A stretch of 64,000 nucleotides of DNA, taken from assembly GCF_001969445.1 (NCBI RefSeq), contig NZ_CP017297.1, positions 3,658,001 through 3,722,000 of the forward strand. Reading direction: 5' to 3'. How positions within the stretch are numbered: the stretch's first letter is position 1; every line of letters begins with the position of its first letter. Under the pieces are notes generated by a model. That model saw only the letters and a list, made by a program, of their open reading frames with translations. It was not told the origin of the DNA and ran no database searches. The position numbers were made by a program, and so were the translations under genes. Origin of the DNA: Brachybacterium sp. P6-10-X1. GTDB lineage: Bacteria; Actinomycetota; Actinomycetes; Actinomycetales; Dermabacteraceae. This document shows, in pieces, positions 61,920 through 64,000 of this stretch.

Positions 61920-62275
61920 TCGTGGAGTCGGGTCCCCGGGGCCCAGCCCCATCTCGTTCCGGGCACGGTCGTGCAGGCGACGGAAGGCGGGGTTCACGGT
62001 GTGCTCGACGGTGCCTCGCAGCGCCGTGTCCCGCGCTCGGCCGAGCGGACCGCGTCCGGGGGCGAGCGGCAGCCCGGGTGGGGGACGGTGCCGACTGGGC
62101 AGGGCGAGCGGGGAGAGCGAGGCGGTGGCGTAGGGGAGGCCGGTCAGCTCGTGCAGCAGCTCGGCACCGAAGCAGGTGCCCTCGCCTTCTGGCCCCGCCC
62201 CTGCAGGGCCCGGGCGAGGCCGAGCAGAGGATGCAGATGTCCCGCGAAGGGGGTGGCAGCCAGCAGAACCCGCAT
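61920..62275 (-). pseudogene. Truncated MGT-type glycosyltransferase pseudogene
   Basis: ATG 62275 opens MRVLLAATPFAGHLHPLLG, the classic start of UGT/MGT glycosyltransferases, for 28 codons (to LQGRG). A small deletion then shifts the frame; the homology resumes as CFGAELLHELTGLPYATASLS in another frame and runs to NPAFRRLHDRARNEMG, then is lost near 61920. Everything C-terminal, including the nucleotide-sugar site, is missing. Lies 23 bases after the dehydrogenase stop. Confidence 0.7.
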
Positions 62276-62298
62276 CGGAACGTCCCGTCGTCGAGTGC

Positions 62299-63063
62299 TC
62301 ACCGCCCGCGCTCGGCGAGCCTCGCCATGAGGCCGGACGGCGCGAGCTGCGCGAGGGTCCAGATCGCTCGGTACCGCCGACTCGGCACCGACACGGCCTT
62401 GCCCCGCTCGACGTCCCGCAACGACTCGGTCACCACCCGCGGTGCTTCGAGCCACAGCCAGTTCGGGATGCCTTCCTCGCCCTTCGGCAACCCCAGCCGG
62501 GCGTGGAAGTCCGTGTGGGTGTACCCGGGGCACACCGCCGTCACGATGACCCCGCGGGACGCGTACTGCGCGTTCGCCCAGCGGGAGAACATCACCAGCC
62601 ATGCCTTGCAGGCGGCGTAGGTGGAGCGCGGCATGACGGCGGAGGCCGAGGCGATGTTGAGGATCGTGCCCGAACGCCGGGCCAGCATGCTCGGCAGCAC
62701 GGCGTGCATGAGCCGCATCGGCACCTCGTCGTGCAGCCGCAGGTGGCGCACCTCGTCCTCGATGTCGTTGGTCTCGAAAGCCAGCGGCAGCCCGAACCCG
62801 GCGCTGTTGATCAGCGTCGCGACGGGCCGTGCCGGGTCGGTGAGGCGGCTGGTGACCGCGGCGATGCCCTCAAAGCAGGTCAGGTCCGCGCTGAGCACCT
62901 CGACGTCGACCGCGCCCTCGCGCGTCAGTTCGGCGGCCAGCTGTTCGAGCCGGGCGGCGTCCCGGGCGACGAGCACGAGGCGGTCTCCGCGTCGGGCGAG
63001 CCGGCGGGCGTACTCGGTGCCGAGGCCGGAGCTGGCGCCGGTGATCAGGGACGTCGATGTCAT
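62299..63063 (-). CDS. Short-chain dehydrogenase/reductase (SDR)
   Basis: 254 residues from ATG 63063. TGASSGLG cofactor loop (residues 7-14), NSAGFG (about 91), catalytic Ser in IASASAV and YAACK (Tyr-x3-Lys), then CPGYTHTDF. Classical SDR, NAD(P)-dependent, substrate unknown. TAGGCT ends 7 bases before the ATG and there is no ribosome-binding site, so the mRNA is probably leaderless. Longer upstream reading is rejected as arginine-rich non-coding sequence. Confidence 0.9.
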   Translation of the reverse strand: MTSTSLITGASSGLGTEYARRLARRGDRLVLVARDAARLEQLAAELTREGAVDVEVLSADLTCFEGIAAVTSRLTDPARPVATLINSAGFGLPLAFETNDIEDEVRHLRLHDEVPMRLMHAVLPSMLARRSGTILNIASASAVMPRSTYAACKAWLVMFSRWANAQYASRGVIVTAVCPGYTHTDFHARLGLPKGEEGIPNWLWLEAPRVVTESLRDVERGKAVSVPSRRYRAIWTLAQLAPSGLMARLAERGR

Positions 63064-63280
63064 GGCGCCGAGCCTAGTCACCGCCGGACCGCCGTTCACC
63101 TCGCGCGCAGAGGACGCCCCTGCAGTGTCCCGTCGCCCCGTCGGCCGCACCGAGCGGCCTTCCCCACCTGGCCTGCGGGGGCTGGGGGATACGGTGGCCG
63201 ACCGAGATCTCCGGACACGGCGCCCACAGGGCGCATGATCGGCCCCGCCGTGTCCCCGCCGACGCGAAAGGCCGGTGCCC

Positions 63281-64000
63281 ATGAGCGGCGACGCCGATTC
63301 CCTCCGACAGCTCCTCACCTCGATTGACGGCCGCGGCTACGGCTCCTACAAGCAGCTGAAGGGCACCTACGACCTCGGCCTATGCCGCCTGATCGTGGAC
63401 CACGTGCAGGTCGACCCCTTCGCCCCGCCGTCCCTGATGCGCCTGGTCCTCGACCGGGCCGCCGCCGACCTCCCCGAGGACCTCGTCAGCGACCGACGAG
63501 GACGCGTCGCGACCACCGACTACCTGGCCCGCGCCGTCGCCGCCGCCGCACGGTCGATCGACGGCGTCAGCATCGGCACGCCGCAGCAGGAAGTCCTCGA
63601 ACGCACCAGCGTCGCCCTCACCGGGCAGGGCCTCGAGGCGCGGATCGCAGTCCAGCTGCCCGCCGCCGGCCGGCGGATCAAGGGCCGCCAGGCGACCCGG
63701 CTGCTCACCGAGGACCTGCCCCGGATCGCCGAGGTCGCATTGGTCCACGCGAGCCTCGATGCCGCGGCCCTGCGCGCGCACGTGACCCTCCACCGCGACC
63801 AGGAGGCCCTGCGCGACCAGCTCGCCGAGCGGGGCCTGGTGGCCTTCGTCGGCGACGGGGCGATCCTGCCGCGCCGCTCGGGCGACTCCGACCTGCCGCT
63901 GCAGCAGGGAGCCGTCCCGTTCCGCGGCCCCGAGTCCCGGCAGGTCAGCTTCGACCTGCCCAGCGGGGCCCGCGTGAGCGGGATGGGCGTCCCCGACGGG
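63281..64000 (+). CDS. COG3044-type ABC-class ATPase, N-terminal 240 codons
   Basis: Partial gene leaving the window at its right edge. The beginning LLTSIDGRGYGSYKQLKGTY and LIVDHVQVDPFAPPSLMRL is the characteristic N-terminal region of predicted ATPases of the ABC class (COG3044, PF09818), followed by QVSFDLPSGARVSGMG near the window end where the P-loop region begins. The family is usually about 560-570 residues; function unknown, perhaps RNA-related. Divergent from the SDR gene with about 217 bases between. Confidence 0.85.
   Translation, partial: MSGDADSLRQLLTSIDGRGYGSYKQLKGTYDLGLCRLIVDHVQVDPFAPPSLMRLVLDRAAADLPEDLVSDRRGRVATTDYLARAVAAAARSIDGVSIGTPQQEVLERTSVALTGQGLEARIAVQLPAAGRRIKGRQATRLLTEDLPRIAEVALVHASLDAAALRAHVTLHRDQEALRDQLAERGLVAFVGDGAILPRRSGDSDLPLQQGAVPFRGPESRQVSFDLPSGARVSGMGVPDG

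Noticed and set aside
1..64000. CRISPR array or tRNA genes
   Set aside because: No regularly spaced repeats and no tRNA-like clover-leaf sequences were recognised by eye; a covariance-model search would be needed to exclude small RNAs.

Overview
The window is high-GC DNA with many overlapping stop/start junctions (ATGA, GTGA), frequent GTG starts, one TTG start and several starts that lie 5-7 bases after a TANNNT box, as expected for leaderless mRNAs. The gene content (energy-coupling-factor transport, CUT1 sugar importers, LacI regulators, DUF3100) fits a Gram-positive actinobacterium, probably a Micrococcales member such as Brachybacterium or a relative. The genus is inferred from general features only; no rRNA or housekeeping marker is present.

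Layout. (1) 1-2764, minus strand: the start of a gene that runs off the left edge, an Mrr-like nuclease fused to a STAND/NACHT-type NTPase, resembling Avs antiphage sensors. (2) 2923-12807, minus: one tightly packed ten-gene operon (ribokinase, nucleoside hydrolase, ECF S, T and two A components, flavin monooxygenase, RidA, DUF1028 protein, M20 amidohydrolase) preceded by a LysR regulator. It looks like import and breakdown of a nucleoside-like compound. (3) 12943-22417: an EcsC-like protein; three consecutive DUF262 (GmrSD/ParB-fold) proteins in one operon; an IS481-family insertion with a 6-bp target duplication sitting exactly on the promoter of that operon; and, divergently, a 204-residue caspase/CHAT-like protein and a zinc-ribbon membrane protein. 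(4) 22548-39605, plus: a four-gene operon of very large proteins: SNF2 helicase, N6-adenine methyltransferase, a 2212-residue helicase-DUF1998-nuclease fusion, and a RelE-fold/UvrD helicase fusion. It is related to class 1 DISARM but its composition differs from the textbook system. (5) 39696-40541: an HTH-MNT/HEPN toxin-antitoxin pair with a clear operator. Regions 3-5 form a defence island of about 27 kb.

(6) 40634-45093, minus: alpha-L-fucosidase with its own sugar ABC importer. (7) 45988-48755, minus: DUF3100 membrane protein plus M20 amidohydrolase. (8) 48756-52277: decayed ground with a YCII-family pseudogene and a PD-(D/E)XK-family gene split by an ISL3-family element; the 8-bp target duplication lets the original 396-residue reading frame be rebuilt exactly. 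(9) 52404-59114, minus: GH42 beta-galactosidase, CUT1 importer and LacI regulator, with two matching 14-bp palindromes as candidate operators. (10) 59278-64000: an APH-fold protein with an altered catalytic aspartate, a dicarboxylate/amino-acid:cation symporter, a broken glycosyltransferase, a short-chain dehydrogenase, and the first 240 codons of a COG3044-type ATPase on the plus strand.

No tRNA, rRNA, CRISPR array, integrase or phage structural gene was recognised.
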